Numbered from the stretch's first letter, positions 1 through 13,569 are shown. The stretch: DNA of 64,000 nt from Sipunculus nudus (GCA_026874595.1 CM049316.1:25567839-25631838), one strand, 5' to 3'. Translations and numbers: made by a program. Notes: generated by a model not told the origin, from the letters alone.

Positions 1-765
1 GACACCGGCGGAAACGCAGCAGTTACACAATGCCAGCATTTACCATGAGTAGGACCTATAATCAAGGGTTGCCGTAGCAGAACGTGGGTGCACGTGGTTG
101 CCATGACACTATCCCAGGTGAGAGATGGGATGTACGATGGGGAGAAGCTTGAGAGAATGGGGTCTATTTACGTTCGTTTTATGGCAACCCCCTTTTTACC
201 GCTAAGAGCGTGGATCTACCGAAGAAGGTTTAATAGGTTCTATTAAATTTTGATCCCTTACATAGATGAACGTAACATAGCGTGGGTAGAACGTGCTGCG
301 TGCGTCACCAGCTCACAGGTTTTAGTTTCATCACGATTAGTCAAGGCAATGAAAATTTAAAAAAAGTGTACCATCAGAAAGAAAACTGTACAGGTTAAAA
401 ATAGTATACTTAATGGGGTCTTTTACGTATTAAAAACAACTTTTGATTTACCAATTTTGCTGCCTAATTAGTAGCAATTGGTATATAATGGTATAATTGG
501 TATATTCTCTGATGTAATACTGTTTTAACTTTTCCTATGGAAACATGTAATGTGATCTGACTGAGGGTAATTTGTTTATTGGGACTTCCCAGGTGTTTTG
601 ATAATAAAAGGACAAAGTGGTTTATTTAGTCTCTTTTACATTATTTCATAGAGCTGGCACATGAAGGTTTCCCACCCAAAGTAATCCACTTAAAACGTCT
701 CTCGCCAGAGCTGACATTAAGCATACAGTACGAATATGAGATATAACAGGAACCCCCCGAAAATA

Positions 766-813
<48 letters not shown>

Positions 814-1929
814 ATGCCAACCATGGTTTCACACAGGAACAAGTCATGACGCTTTTGTTAGTAGGCTGTGTTTAATACTTGCATACGCTTCTATTTTCTA
901 TTATATAGCGCTACGCCCTCCGATAGGAACGAAAACAAATACAAAACTGAAGATTAAAATATCTGGATTTTCTACACTTAATTAAGTTTATTCATCATGT
1001 GTAATGCGTTGCATTGCAATGAAGACATCAGCATTACAATCTAGTCTTAAGCCGACTAGCCTACTTTCTGTTTATTTTATATACTTCAATGTAATTAAAA
1101 TGTATCCTTATGTGCTACTTGGGGCCTACAGAGAAACATCTACATTTTTTATATTAATTGAACGTGATGCTTTAATTATAATATAATATATTACAGGTTT
1201 CCAATAATATAATTTATTAGGATATCGTATAATGTAATCAATTAAAGGCTCTCCCGTCGTTTTATCCATCGCAGAACGTGGACATGATCAAGTCAAATCT
1301 TTCTCTACTTGTTAGATATTATTTCGGGGGGCGGATACCTGATCATAGAATAGAGGGGGGCTCCATGCCCCAGTATATGTTACATATACATGTGTATGCC
1401 CTGAATGCTGGTGGACTTTACACATTACTCTCGCATGGAAGAGTGCCGGGGAGAAAAACTTGCAGGACGCAAAATCCGGCACTGCTCTTTGGTATTAAGC
1501 GTATTTTATTTAATATGTCAGATCCCCCCTATGATTATTTACTCCTGCACTCCCACCTAAGCATCGGTTGCAATTTACAATTATCTACCCGAAATCCTTC
1601 AAACTCTTTAATAGAAACACTTTGGAACGACTGGAGCATTTATTATATTTTTTTCGTCTCTGTATTTAGTAGAATGGCCTGAAACGTAAAAAAACCCTGT
1701 TTCTTATTTTAAAGCACCTTGGAAAAGCTGGAGCATTTAATATATGTCTTCTTTTCTAAATTTCGTAAAATGCTATGAAAGCGTACAATAACTATGTCAA
1801 TTAGGCTTATATATCAAGCTATAGCCACCATGTTAAAATATTATACTGTAAAGCTCAAGAAAATAAAGCACGAGTGGAATGAGTGTCAGATAATAATAAT
1901 GCCATGTCTTATTCTATTTGGTGTTTTAA
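1..1929. other. intergenic, no gene seen; one (TA)n array and a decayed duplication
   Basis: A (TA)n array fills 769-809. Two decayed copies of a segment of about 77 bp lie at 1615-1690 and 1711-1789; each starts near A-A-x-x-C-A-C-x-T-T-G-G-A and shares CTGGAGCATTTA. Short ORFs here (1004-1186, 1278-1682) have no recognisable content. Confidence 0.5.
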
Positions 1930-1994
1930 GATGCTTTTCTGTCTGTCGCGTTGTCGTTGCCTCTCTCTGTTTGTCTGCCTGTTTTTATGCCTCT

Positions 1995-2056
<62 letters not shown>

Positions 2057-2319
2057 CTGTCTGTCTCTCGGTCTCGGTGTGTCTGTCTCTCTTTATGTCT
2101 CTATCTCTCTCTCTCTCCAGCTGTCTCTCTCTGTCTTTCTCACAGTCTGTCTATTTCTGTCTCACTGTCACTGATACTGTCTTTCTCCCTGTCTCTCTGT
2201 CTGCCGGACTGTCTCTGTATCTTTCAGTCTGTCTCTCTCTTTCTCTGTCTCTTTCTTTCTCTCTCTATCTCTTTCTTTCTTTCTCTATTTGTCTCTTTCA
2301 CTGTCTCTGTCTCTCTCTG

Positions 2320-2395
<76 letters not shown>
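1930..2395 (+). repeat. polypyrimidine (CT)n/(GTCT)n tract, about 465 bp
   Basis: Nearly pure C/T on the + strand, with long perfect (CT)n blocks at about 1997-2053 and 2339-2391 joined by interrupted CTGT/CTTT repeats. All three forward frames are open as Leu/Ser-rich peptides, an artefact of the repeat. Confidence 0.95.
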
Positions 2396-4639
2396 AGGCC
2401 TTTTTAAAACCACAAGCAAGCAAACCTCGTAGGATTTCTACAGGCTGTTTACTTCTCCTTCTAGGACATAAACAAGACTATTTTATGGAGCCATTAGCGT
2501 CTCCTAGACCAGAAACTTCAAAGAGACCCCTTAAACAGTCTGGCCTGAGCCGCGGCACTGCATGTGGCGGTTTCTTTAAAAGTTAATTTTGAGAAAACAT
2601 ACTATCATTGGCTTACCTCGCCGACATCGTAAGACGAGGGCCGGGTTGATGAACAACAAGCCTCCGAACACGATCTTAATGTCTCCCCCCCGTAAAAGGG
2701 GGCTATTTAACAAAGCTCCTGCGGATACCGGGTTAAGATCCGCACAGCATGGAAATGACAGTGATTGAGTGCGCAGACTTAGGTTTCGTCAACCTCCTGA
2801 TACTTATTGTTAAACTTCAAATACAAAGGTCTGCGTACCCGTCGCTATAAATTTCACACATGCTGGCTAATTGAATAATAGCCTGTATTTTTAGTTCCAC
2901 TGTGTTACTTCAAATGTTCTTGTTGTGCATCATCGACTCTGTTGCCTAATTTGGTGTAATGTTATCCCTTGCAGTATCAATACTACCTTAAGGTGCGACT
3001 CAAAATTTCATTGGATTTAAATTTAATAGCTGACATATTTTCTTATCAGTAGGAGACGCGTGTTAGTAACTTCAGAAAACTATCCAGACTTCTTGACAAT
3101 GTATTTTACATAAATTAATTCTAACACCTAGTTATCGAACTTAAGGTTTTAAAAATGTCTTTATGTACCAGTGGACTTGAAGTATGATAGTGATTTCACA
3201 CATTACTGTTGTGTTAATGAGCGAAAAAAAAATTGGTTCAAAGCATTAACGTCTATTGACGATTGAAAGGCAACAAAAAAATAACAAAAGGAATACAGAT
3301 TCATTATATGTTGGCATCCGCTTGCTTGTCCGTTCAGTGTCTTTTAGGCACTCCTGAAGAGACTTTGAAAATGTTCAATGACTCAACCGTATTAAACGTT
3401 CAAACACACCTGTATCACGGATGCTGAGAAGATTGGTGGTGAGGTAATTCTAATCAGGTAAAAATTTGTCACAATGACGAATGTTGTGCCAAAAGGTCAG
3501 TATTGGAAAATCAGCCATATCTGAGATCTAGTGCAAACAGGGGAACTGGCAGAAGTAAACGAAAGAGTATAATAAAAAATCGTAATTGATGGTTATACCC
3601 TAAAAAAAAGTCCACTCACAACAAATGATTAAAAAAATATTAATGTAGAAATAACCTCATCCACTCATATAAGCCTGCCCTGTACACGGGGGTAGTTATA
3701 AAAAGGGCGTACTTGCAGTTAAAATCACACACAAGTAATCATATAATGATATATTTAAGTCAGGAGTACGTTGGCACCAAAAAATGACACGGACGACATT
3801 ACACAAATAAGAAAATAAAAAAAATCACATTTGCGAAATGAAGACAACAAATGAATATGCCAGAACATGTTTTTAACTTCGTAAGATATGTAATATTATA
3901 TATCAAATTATATTATATATTTCAGTTAATATAAGAAAAGTCCGTGCTAGGTTTTAACATTTACATAACTGTGTTACTTTTTCAGTTTAAATGCTTACAT
4001 ATTTAAGGTATTTCCAGGATATTTTATGTTTAACAGAACTTCGCAACACTGATTGAGTTTATTTTTGCTTGTTTATGCAGCTTAATTAAATTTCCTTGTT
4101 CACCATTGATAACATTGCATCAGTGGTTGCTTGTCTGACTTGAAATGATTAAGGTTTTTTAGCTAAAGCCATTTATTAGTTTAATTGTTTCAAACCTTTT
4201 GGTATTTGAGGACCCTTCCTTTCTCAGTGCCTGAACGAAATGCTGAATGCTAAGTACAAAAATTCTTGATTGCTTGTTTTGTGGTTTAATTAAGTTTCAA
4301 TTTATTCATCTTCGAATGGTTGCATGGGCATCAAAGATAGTTTGTATAAATTAATCTGAATGGGTAAATTCTTACATAATGTGCCAAGTGCTCTGTTTAA
4401 GAATTTTACTACAAGGCTGACAATGCCATACACTGCAAGAAATAACCTATAAGAGTCTGGTATTACTTTTTATACTTCTAAGAATACGAAGAAATGCATA
4501 AAAAAAAGCTATTTTAACGGAGGAAAATTCTTAAATCTGTTTAAAATGACCTGTCCACGTCGGAGGTTTCTAAAATATACACATTGTAAACTGTTAACTA
4601 CTTAATATATTATTTTTTAAAATAATATTTCAATCAAAA
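2396..4639. other. intergenic, no gene assigned
   Basis: AT-rich, with a more GC-rich patch at 2530-2780. On the minus strand of that patch an open frame of about 57 codons ends at a GTAAGC donor-like site near 2620 (see findings). Nothing else is recognisable. Confidence 0.5.
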
Positions 4640-4815
4640 ACACTTACTCCTGTTCACATGGGGAAACAAACTTGCACCTGGTGCGATTAAAGGCGCAAAA
4701 CATAAACCGGTGTTCCTTTTCCTTGCTGTGGAGAAGGTCGGACCTCTCGTCACGCAGTGGTATGATTAACAGACACACGTGGACTGTGTTTACACATACA
4801 AAAAATCATAACAAC
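4640..4815 (+). repeat. diverged single copy of the 59.4-kb minisatellite family
   Basis: This segment shares, in the same order, CTTGCACC(T/G)GG(T/C)GC, TTCCTTTTCCTTG, GGTCGGACCTCT and CACGTGGACTGT with the region 59232-59660. Outside these blocks it is heavily diverged, so it looks like an old dispersed relative of the unit that is tandemly repeated at 59356-59822. Confidence 0.55.
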
Positions 4816-6702
4816 GCATGAATTGGAGATAGCATTATGAGAGTCGGGTGAGAGACACTTGTATTTAGCTATATTGAACTGATAGTGTTATATGATAGTT
4901 CATATTACTGCAATTGTTTGTACATCTTTAAAAACTGGCATCGCCAGAACACCAACCGAATTTGTGGACCTTCTCTGTTGGCTGCGTGCATATGGAACGT
5001 CCACCTATCAAGAAAAAGATTCTGCTGGTCAAAAGAGATTCAAGATCTGAGGCCGAGTTAACAGAAATCGGTCACAACATCAATTGAATTATGACAGCGC
5101 TGTTACACAGAGGCTCAGCCTCTACTAATATGAATAATTCATCTTAATCGGCTCGGCCAAGAGCGCTGATGAGAACCAAATCATTACGTTGGGTACCGCG
5201 TGCTGAAGCGTTTATTGACAATCAAATTAATATTATGAAGCGGGCAACAGAACTTTACATGCAGATGGGCAGTTACAGGTAATCATTTATGGTAATGACT
5301 AATGAGTGATATTAACGGGTCGCTGCGCGTTGGCGGGATACTCAAGTAAAACGCCGAAAACTTCTCTGACTAGATAGCTTCTCGGTGTAAAGACTCCAAG
5401 TTACCCCCGTTACAGGTTACCCCCATAGCTGTAAGATTGATTTCAAATTCCCCCTGAGTTACCCTTGCACACTTTCTGAAAAACTCTATTCCTTCCCCTC
5501 ACTGAATTAGCAAAAAAATATATTTCTTACACATTTTTACTCATGAGATATAAACAATTGAAAACTAGTCTTAAATTCTCAAAATTGAAATAGTGACACG
5601 ATGTTAGTTGTATTTATATCTCTTTCGATAACGTATTTATTGACAAGCCAGTATAATAAAAGACCATTAGTTACAGTTGAGTGTTTACTGTAGGAATAAA
5701 GATAAAGATAAAGGTGCGATAAACCCTTAGTTCTGACAACGGGACATCCGGTCTTTAGTCTGTACTCAAATGATAATGAGTTTCAAGTTTTTTTTTTGCG
5801 AGGCCAGGGTTTGATAGGAACACGTAAATGAAGAGATATAGGACTTTAAGGACAGTCTCAAGGTAGTTTGATTATCATTAGCCCGTATTTTTCAAGAAGA
5901 AACCGGAGGAATGCTTTGAACATGACCGCGTCCTAATCCCCCACATTACAGTGCGGTACCTGAATTAACAATGTTATGGTGAGGTGAGGATGAAATCGAT
6001 AAACTGTGCCCGTGGGGTAACGTAAAATCGATTTCACCAATCACCCTTTACTCCTAATATGACTGAGCTGGCGGGGAGGGGGGTATTGCTAGCACGGGCT
6101 AACCTGAACAAGATACACCTGAAGCACACGTAACCTGCAAAATGCCGCTGTACTTTCTGGGGAAACAAATAATAACGGTGTGATGATCATATCCCACACC
6201 AGCTGTTGTTTACATTAGTAAATCGGCCACGATATTTGTGAATCGATTTGACCCCCACATACTGACATTGTTGCGAGATACTCGGTCAACAAGGTCCTAA
6301 AGCGGGCTTTTAACTGATCAGGCTTCAAAAGAATACCGTTAAAACCAACCTGTTGAAGGGTGCTTTCTCTAACAAGGAAAACTTAACGGTATTCTGTTTT
6401 GAAAATCGATCGATGGGTTATATTTGTACTGACTGTCTCAGTTATGGTGCCACTGAAAGTAATACTTAATTGTTGCTACGAGGCACGTATGTTTCACTTA
6501 TGTTTGCGTGTTTCTTGGTTTGTAGGTTTGTTTTTCCTAAAGCAGCATTGCGCAAAAAGTACTAAAAGTATTCCTCAGAACACTGTAAGGGGATGAAAAG
6601 GAGAAGCACATTTATTTTTTTTAAGGGGGGGAGGGGTAAAATGTTGTGGCATATATAGTAAGAATATTTTGTTTTGGTAGAAGCAAGCGCTCGACGATAG
6701 TC
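4816..6702. other. intergenic, no gene seen
   Basis: AT-rich sequence with short C-rich patches around 5400-5470 and 5930-5950. The only ATG frame of note (6399-6596, 65 codons) has no recognisable motif. Confidence 0.5.
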
Positions 6703-6771
6703 ATTTGTAGTTTCTCTGAAAATTAATGTCATACAGATTTGTAGTTTCTCTGAAAATTAATGTCATACAGA
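6703..6771 (+). repeat. perfect 34-bp tandem duplication
   Basis: ATTTGTAGTTTCTCTGAAAA and the following 14 bases occur twice head to tail with no mismatch, period 34. The identity implies a recent event. Confidence 0.95.
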
Positions 6772-7424
6772 TGATTTCATTTGCTATAAATAATACATGT
6801 TAAACTGCTTTGTTATCCTAGAAATTATGAAAAAAAAGTATATATTAATAAACTTTGATTTTTTTATATTTGTTTATACCAAATTATATATATTTATATA
6901 TTACTAATTATATGTAAAATGTATATATATATATATATATGTATATACATAAACTTATATGAAGTGAGTGTATGAGTACACATCAGGATGGTTTGGCCCG
7001 ATACAGACTGTATTTCCTCAGGTTATCATAGACAATATCTTATTATATCGATGCAGGTAGTCCGTTAGCATTCATGGCAACACACTATCGGCCTGTTGCT
7101 GGAGTATAAAACAAAACCGATGTCTATGTATTTGTATAGCTGATACACAGACTCAATATAGAGTAGCGAATTTCCAGGCAGTTCTCATGTGAACAGGCCC
7201 TCTCTATACATGTATAGCATTTGAAATATGTCAGATGTATTGTTGTGCACAAAGTAAATATGCCAGACGGGCACGCCATAGGATACTCCCTTTGTCTGAC
7301 AAGCGCCAGCGAACACAACTCTTCTTCAGAAAACACAATGATTAGAGACATTGGGGGCTTAAGGTATGTGGCTTCTGCAACTGATGGGATATTGTAACGT
7401 CAATGTATATGCGTATGCATGATG

Positions 7425-7426
<2 letters not shown>

Positions 7427-7502
<76 letters not shown>

Positions 7503-7541
7503 CATAATAATAATAATAATAATGATAATAATAATAATACA
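7427..7541 (+). repeat. compound microsatellite (TC)n-(TA)n-(AAT)n
   Basis: (TC)19 at 7427-7464 runs directly into (TA)17 at 7465-7498, then an interrupted (AAT)n to about 7541. Confidence 0.95.
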
Positions 7542-7609
7542 ATTGAACCCTGATCAGCGAAATAGTGTCATCACCCGATTTCACGATTATATAGCAGGTA
7601 CATTAAATA

Positions 7610-7611
<2 letters not shown>

Positions 7612-7685
<74 letters not shown>
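7612..7685. repeat. (TA)n microsatellite
   Basis: About 74 bp of TA dinucleotides with a single TTT interruption near 7641. Confidence 0.95.
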
Positions 7686-7687
<2 letters not shown>

Positions 7688-8229
7688 TTCTGTCTAACCA
7701 GCCGACACGGTGTATGCTTGCAGTATTAAATTTTAATCAACATACCTTTGTTGGACAATAAATTTTAACTTACCGGAAACAGACATTGTCTTCATTTAAA
7801 TGTAATTATCTTCACGGATACTGGGAATGTACAAAATATCCTCATCAAAGACATACGTTTGATGTTCTCCCCTAAAATGGTGGCTTACGCACAGAGAGTC
7901 TATTAAAAGTATTTCCTGGTAGTCTGTGCTATCGGAAAATCAATCCCGATCTGCTTTCATATATGGTTCATCTTGTGTCGACAAATGATTATTTATGCAT
8001 TTATTTTGACAATATACCCTGTTTATCTGCCATATTTATTTTTATATCGCTGCTTTTAGTTTGACACCTGTGATGCTCATGCTAAAGCAATATCAGCGAC
8101 TGATTTAGGTTATATCATTATATACAGAATACATCTATTTATGGCATATATGCAATTATTATGCATGATTACTTTGATAATTATATTTTCTTATTCATAA
8201 ATCTTAACAATACTAACGGGATCTTCAAG

Positions 8230-8230
<1 letters not shown>

Positions 8231-8306
<76 letters not shown>
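8231..8306. repeat. (TA)n microsatellite
   Basis: About 76 bp of TA dinucleotides with one C interruption near 8241. The flanks on both sides (7686-8230 and 8307-9136) are AT-rich and hold no gene I can see. Confidence 0.95.
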
Positions 8307-8312
<6 letters not shown>

Positions 8313-10006
8313 ACTATGATGTAAATTGTATATTCTAACAAGAGGGTTTCTTTAAACGGTCAACTAATTAGATGTGGCCAAGAAATGGGATTAAAAGAAA
8401 TATGAATAGGAAAGGACAGGCAGAACATCAAGTGCAGAGACGTGAAGACAAAAAAAAAAGAACGACATATAGGTGTGTTAAAAAAGATCAGATATATGAT
8501 TATTTACATCAGTGAATACGCGTGTTTAGTTAACAAAAATAAACAATAAAACGTATGTAGTCTAGCAAAAGGAATAACAAATGGAAAATCAGAGTAAAGT
8601 GTACCAAGCGGCGAGACAGAAAAAAAAACTCAGATATATTATAAAGAGGGACTCACCGAGTACAAGCATCTTATTCCTCGCTCCTAAGAGATGAATCTAT
8701 ATTTATGTTATACCTAGCCCGAACCGATGAGTTACCTTCTAGACTTCAAAGTTGTCCCTCGGGGCGCCTTCCGTTGGTTTGACATAAACCGGAGATTCTG
8801 AAGAGGCAGAGAAAGCGGAGTATACCACATAACAAATCAATTGATTTTAATGTATTAATTTCATCGACTTAGTTAAAACCGATCATTCCTTTCTTGTGTG
8901 TGGCTCGGCACTTCTTTGCTTTATCAACAGGAGAGAGATTTTATCATGAAACCGTGGTGTTACATATCCTTAATGGATTATGCCCCTTTCCCGAAGCTAC
9001 AACGTCACCGATAAAACAATTGGACTGACAGCAGCGACTAGACGTATTATAAAAAGCAAACTAAGTGAATAAGTAAGGAACTTCATTTGCGTGTAAACTT
9101 TTTAAATGCAACATAAGGGGAATTGGTTGTATTTGTATGCCTCGGGCATTCTCAATGTATTCTATCCTCGCCTTTCGGTACGTGCCGCGGAAAATCGTTG
9201 GTCATAAATTCGTCACATGGACAGCTTCGTCGACACATCGAGAGCATCTACTGCCTACATTAACAGTACGATCGGGTTTCTCTCTCAATTCCGTTAATGA
9301 GTGTGGCGTTAATTCAGCTGGGGGAAGTTTGGGAACCCTGGGGCCTTCCGGACAATTTAAGAATGTTGATGAGACCAGAGTTCTAAGTACTCGGGAGATC
9401 AGCAAAACTTGTGACCCTAGAATCCTTGAGCATTCCACAGAGACGACTTCCCCGACTCGGGGGTAAACCTATATATGGCGTATCCTTATGAAATCAATAA
9501 CAAGGCCAGGTGGCCTCCCATATATTGGAGTGAGTTACACGAAATGAAGCCCTAACCCCTGTGACTGCTGCACCCACAAGCTCGTAAATTCCGGGATGGG
9601 TAGGTTCCCCGACCTATAAATACGGACTGGTGTTGAAAACTGGACTATTTTGAATGCACGAAGTGGTATTCTGGTCGATTTTAGGCCGAACCCATCACCG
9701 CTCATTGCACAGAACCCTGGGAACGGGATTACCTTTTTCTTGAACATGCTATTATTTTTTTTGCATAGAAGAATGCTGAATCTCCCCCCCCCCCCCCCCC
9801 GGCAGAAGTGTATGTTTTATTCCCAAAAACCTGGTTCAATATCTTTAAGCGTTTATTTTACATATAACTCACATTAATAACGCTTCCTTGCATCACTGAT
9901 ACTTTTAAAAATAAAAATATATGAAAATGATAAAAATATCTAAAACATATAGTTTATTATCCATAAAATAATAATTACATCCGATCAAACGTTACAGCCT
10001 TAGTAA
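8307..10006. other. intergenic; GC-richer ORF-bearing patch and poly-C tract
   Basis: The patch 9137-9470 is richer in G+C and CpG than its surroundings and is open on both strands (109 codons + and 78 codons -); neither product is recognisable. A poly-C run lies at about 9783-9800. The rest is plain AT-rich DNA. Confidence 0.45.
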
Positions 10007-10648
10007 ATGAGCAAAAAAACTCATCACTTTCTCATTACCTGTCCTCATGGTGAAAATTATTTAAAAAGTGAACGCATATATCTAAACATCTGTGATAACC
10101 TATTTATTAATAACACGGATTTGTATAAATATTTCATCAGGCAGCTGACACAACTGCAGATACCAAAAGCAAAACATGATGCGGTTTGCAGAATTTTGTG
10201 TTGCCGAAGTTCACATGTGGAATTTACTCACTTCAAATTTAAAGTAGTAACTTTTCACTCTCCTGTTTTAAAGCTAGTTGAAGAAAAAACATGTTGGAAA
10301 AGGGTATCTATAACACAGACGGTGGTCGCTCTGGACTTCTGTCACGGAACTTCCTGTGCCGCTTCGTATATTTACGTCTTTGGTCTTGAACGTTATAAGG
10401 AGGGGTGTAAAGTGTGTCCTTATTTCTCTATATATCCAAAGAGATCACAAATTATTTTTCGAAGGAACTATGGCAAGTCACCTGTAGGTAACTACTCTCG
10501 TATATCGAGGCAGAAAGCACTTTATTACTCTAAATCAGGGCCTAAGGCCCTGCGTATCTTTATATTTTCTGAAACTCAAAGAGTCAGACTTACAAATGTT
10601 CAGTTGTTCCTAGGGCTTCAACAAAAATATGTGGTAAGTAGGGTTTGA
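10007..10648 (+). CDS. unassigned 213-codon ORF, possible gene or exon
   Basis: This is the longest open frame in the window that is not made of simple repeats. It starts MSKKTHHFLITCPHGENYLK and is rich in K, Y, C and R. I recognise no domain, signal peptide or membrane helix. A segment around residues 114-125 (FCHGTSCAASYI) is Cys-rich and hydrophobic. In this AT-rich DNA a stop-free run this long is not expected often by chance. A strong donor-like GTAAGT lies at 10634, so the frame could also be an exon of 209 codons rather than a complete gene. Base composition does not differ visibly from the flanks, which argues for caution. It could be a remnant of a transposon protein. Confidence 0.3.
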   Translation: MSKKTHHFLITCPHGENYLKSERIYLNICDNLFINNTDLYKYFIRQLTQLQIPKAKHDAVCRILCCRSSHVEFTHFKFKVVTFHSPVLKLVEEKTCWKRVSITQTVVALDFCHGTSCAASYIYVFGLERYKEGCKVCPYFSIYPKRSQIIFRRNYGKSPVGNYSRISRQKALYYSKSGPKALRIFIFSETQRVRLTNVQLFLGLQQKYVVSRV

Positions 10649-12251
10649 AATAAATTTTGTCTATCTATTAGTCATTAAAAATTATCTTTAGGCATGTTAT
10701 AGTTTAGCCAGTCTTCAATATATTAAAGCACCATCTGTCGTATTTTGGATAAACCTAATTGGTCTTCAAGTTCAAAATAATGAACTTGTAGAAAAAAAGA
10801 TAATTAATATTAAATGATAAATAAGGCTACATGTCTTGTTCCTCTTTTACAACAGTTGATAGTACAGTTCATAAATGCAGTGTATTTTACCTGAATAGTA
10901 TATTTTCCGTCATTTCGTATTTTCAACTGCGGCTTCCATTTGACACTTAGCCGTTGGGATTAATGAGAGGGTATAGATACCATTTATCCAGCAAACTCTC
11001 AGTGTTTTATTTCGATTATTGTAAGAATTCCCTTATTATATGAATAAAGTCAACATTGTAATTATCAGATTGGAACAAAATATTAAATCGGAAGCGTAAT
11101 TATTGGTACATTGTTTAAAACTTAAAATGCACATGTAAGGTTCTAGGGTGATAAGCTGTTTCTGTAACAGCTTATGTTAACACCCACCCCTCCCCCTTAC
11201 GGACCTGCATCGGAATTTTCTTTTTTTCTTCAGCATTGGCGAGTTATAGCGCTATGGTACAATATGGCGTTCCATAGTAGGTTCACGTACAGCTGCAGTA
11301 AATAGCCGGAAAGCTCCTGCTGGGCTCACGGCTGCCAGGAAATGATATTAGTGTGTTGGTGGTGACAGGGCGCGAGTGGTGAGGCTCGACCCCCAGGGGC
11401 GCAGTAATGACCCGACGTCTGTGGAACTGTCGTCCGGTACGTTCACGCAGTCCAACGACCGCTTCAAAACAGCCCGTCTGCATTCTTTATAACCGCTAAA
11501 TTGGAGAAGGAGACATGTCTACTTTCCACCAGATTAGATCACGGAACAAGTCTACATACATACAGGTCAACCATGCGCAGGACTTGATATATATTTTCCT
11601 AATGGGCATTTATTTTATTTTTGAAAGTCGAAATTATTTACCTTCAAACAAAGTTATTCGATTTTCATTATCATATATTTCCAATGTAAACCTGATTTTT
11701 GCGGTCTTTGAATTGTACAAATATGCTATGTATGAAAGTTGGGAACAACAGGTGAGGAAATCTTAAGAAACTGCTGACCTCACTTTAATTGTTCTGGGCT
11801 ATATACTGTATTTACAAAGCAAAAGAACAGATTTTTCTTTATTGTTTTATTTCGAGATTTTTTACAGTAGAGACAAATCAAATTTTACTAAATTGACTTT
11901 AATTTGAGAATGCCATGTGGTGACCGACCACATGATTCTTACCTGACTTGATTCGGGACTGTTCGCTGTAGTATCAACCCACAATATCAACATTTTAAAT
12001 GATCAAATATGCATTATATACAAATGACACACCTGTTATTTCAGCGCAATACAGCAGAAAAAAAATGTTGCGCAACCTGCTGGAATAAGAATAATATCAG
12101 TTTGAAAGTTTATCAAGCTTATTTCATATTAAGAATTGGTTAAAACAATCATAATTAAATTTACATTCTTTTTCTCTAAGAGGTGAACTTTGTTTATTGA
12201 CATTAATGACTAACTTGATCAGTTGTGTGTAAAATGTTCATGTGGGTGCTG
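10649..12251. other. intergenic, no gene assigned
   Basis: Mostly AT-rich. A CpG-rich patch at 11283-11483 is open for 66 codons on the minus strand without a recognisable product. The piece TTTTGGATAAACCT at about 10744 recurs near 15517, hinting at another dispersed repeat. Confidence 0.45.
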
Positions 12252-12500
12252 TGCGTTTTCTGCCAGGAGGATATGCTTTCATTCCCTTCGTGTGTTTGTG
12301 TGTGTGTTTGTGAGCTTATTCATGACATAACTCTCGCAGGCATGAACATAATCTCTTGGAACGTTCAGGGTATTTCGGGAATGAGCCAGTTATAAAACCG
12401 AATAGATTTTGGTGTGGATCCGGCACATGATCCGAATAAAGCCAAGTCATCACAAATGTACAGGCACTTATACACGTCACTTATCACGAATGTGCCTTGC
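12252..12500 (+). repeat. dispersed repeat family R1, copy 1
   Basis: One of three related segments (others at about 30305 and 62165). Shared blocks in order: a GT-rich lead, CATAACTC, a G-A/A-A-T-C-T-C block, T(T/C)AGG or a variant, GGAATG, then CACATGATCCG. This copy is moderately diverged. No coding capacity or terminal repeats are seen, so the class is unknown. Confidence 0.65.
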
Positions 12501-13298
12501 AATATGGACCGAATAAGTGATTTATCAGAATGCAGAATTCTAGTTTAGTATACATATTCCATTTGCCATTGCAATAAGCATAATTAACCATGCATTGTGG
12601 TTTGCCGTTGTTTGCCCGTCCATAAATCTTTTGCATAATTGATCAATAAAAACACACAAAAAAACATAGAAGCTGATGGGAAGACAAATCTTTACCTCAC
12701 AACTGGACAGGGTTATAGGGATACGGCCACCTGCGTATTTGAAGTTTCCGTGCCTTTTTCCTATTCCAGTTCGCCCGGTCACAGTAAGGTCACGTGTCAA
12801 ACACTGTTTCCCGTGACCTCTAGCAGTCCCGCGCTGAAGGATGAAAGCCGTGTTGATTGGTGCACGGCCAGTCGTGACGTGATATATAGATACATTATAC
12901 ACAACAAAGCCCGAGGTGCCGGGGCTGAAATAGGTGTATAATTATAGGGTAACTCGAGGCCACCTGTAAATTCGGCTGCTGCCAATATTTATCATTAACT
13001 CTTGATGGATCGTGGCTTCCAGATTATCACCAAAGGAACTGCATCCTTTGATGTTCCGGCGGGACGTCGTGTCGCCGTGGCTACTTGGCCTGTGTAGGGT
13101 ACATATGAACTTGGTAATTAACTGATCTCTTGCACACAGATCAATCACTGTTACCAAAATGCCTTAGTATATATTCCTGACCCGATTTTTTTACATAGTG
13201 GTAGGGTGTACGTTTCAAGTCATTCTTATATATATATAAGTGATTTAGCAAATATTTTGTACATGATTTTCGACCGCATTTGCTTGTTTTGATAGGGA

Positions 13299-13301
<3 letters not shown>
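12501..13301. other. intergenic, no gene assigned
   Basis: A GC-richer patch at about 12680-12880 is open in both directions (100 codons + and 120 codons -). Neither product is recognisable and no clear splice sites border them. Confidence 0.4.

Positions 13302-13364
<63 letters not shown>
13302..13364 (+). repeat. (TC)n microsatellite
   Basis: Uninterrupted TC dinucleotides for about 63 bp, pyrimidines on the + strand. Confidence 0.95.
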
Positions 13365-13366
<2 letters not shown>

Positions 13367-13569
13367 AGCTCTTGTGTAATCTGACTAAACCTTCAAGAAA
13401 ATCAGAATTCACAGCAAGTATATTTGCTCACACGTCACTTTTGCCACACGTGTTATTTTTACACATTCAGCCATCCTAGAAAAAAAGTCAAATGTAATGT
13501 TTAAAGCATATCGTTTTCTTTCAGTTTGCTTTAATTTGTTAAAACTCTCAATATAATACTATTTCTTGA

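Noticed and set aside
1794-2407. Three long overlapping Leu/Ser-rich ORFs of 126-174 codons
   Set aside because: They translate (CT)n repeats, which lack stops in every forward frame; there is no protein evidence.
7342-7761. ORFs with Tyr-Ile and Arg-Glu runs (also at 641, 21359, 28517, 34107, 38430, 52109)
   Set aside because: They arise from TA and TC microsatellites.
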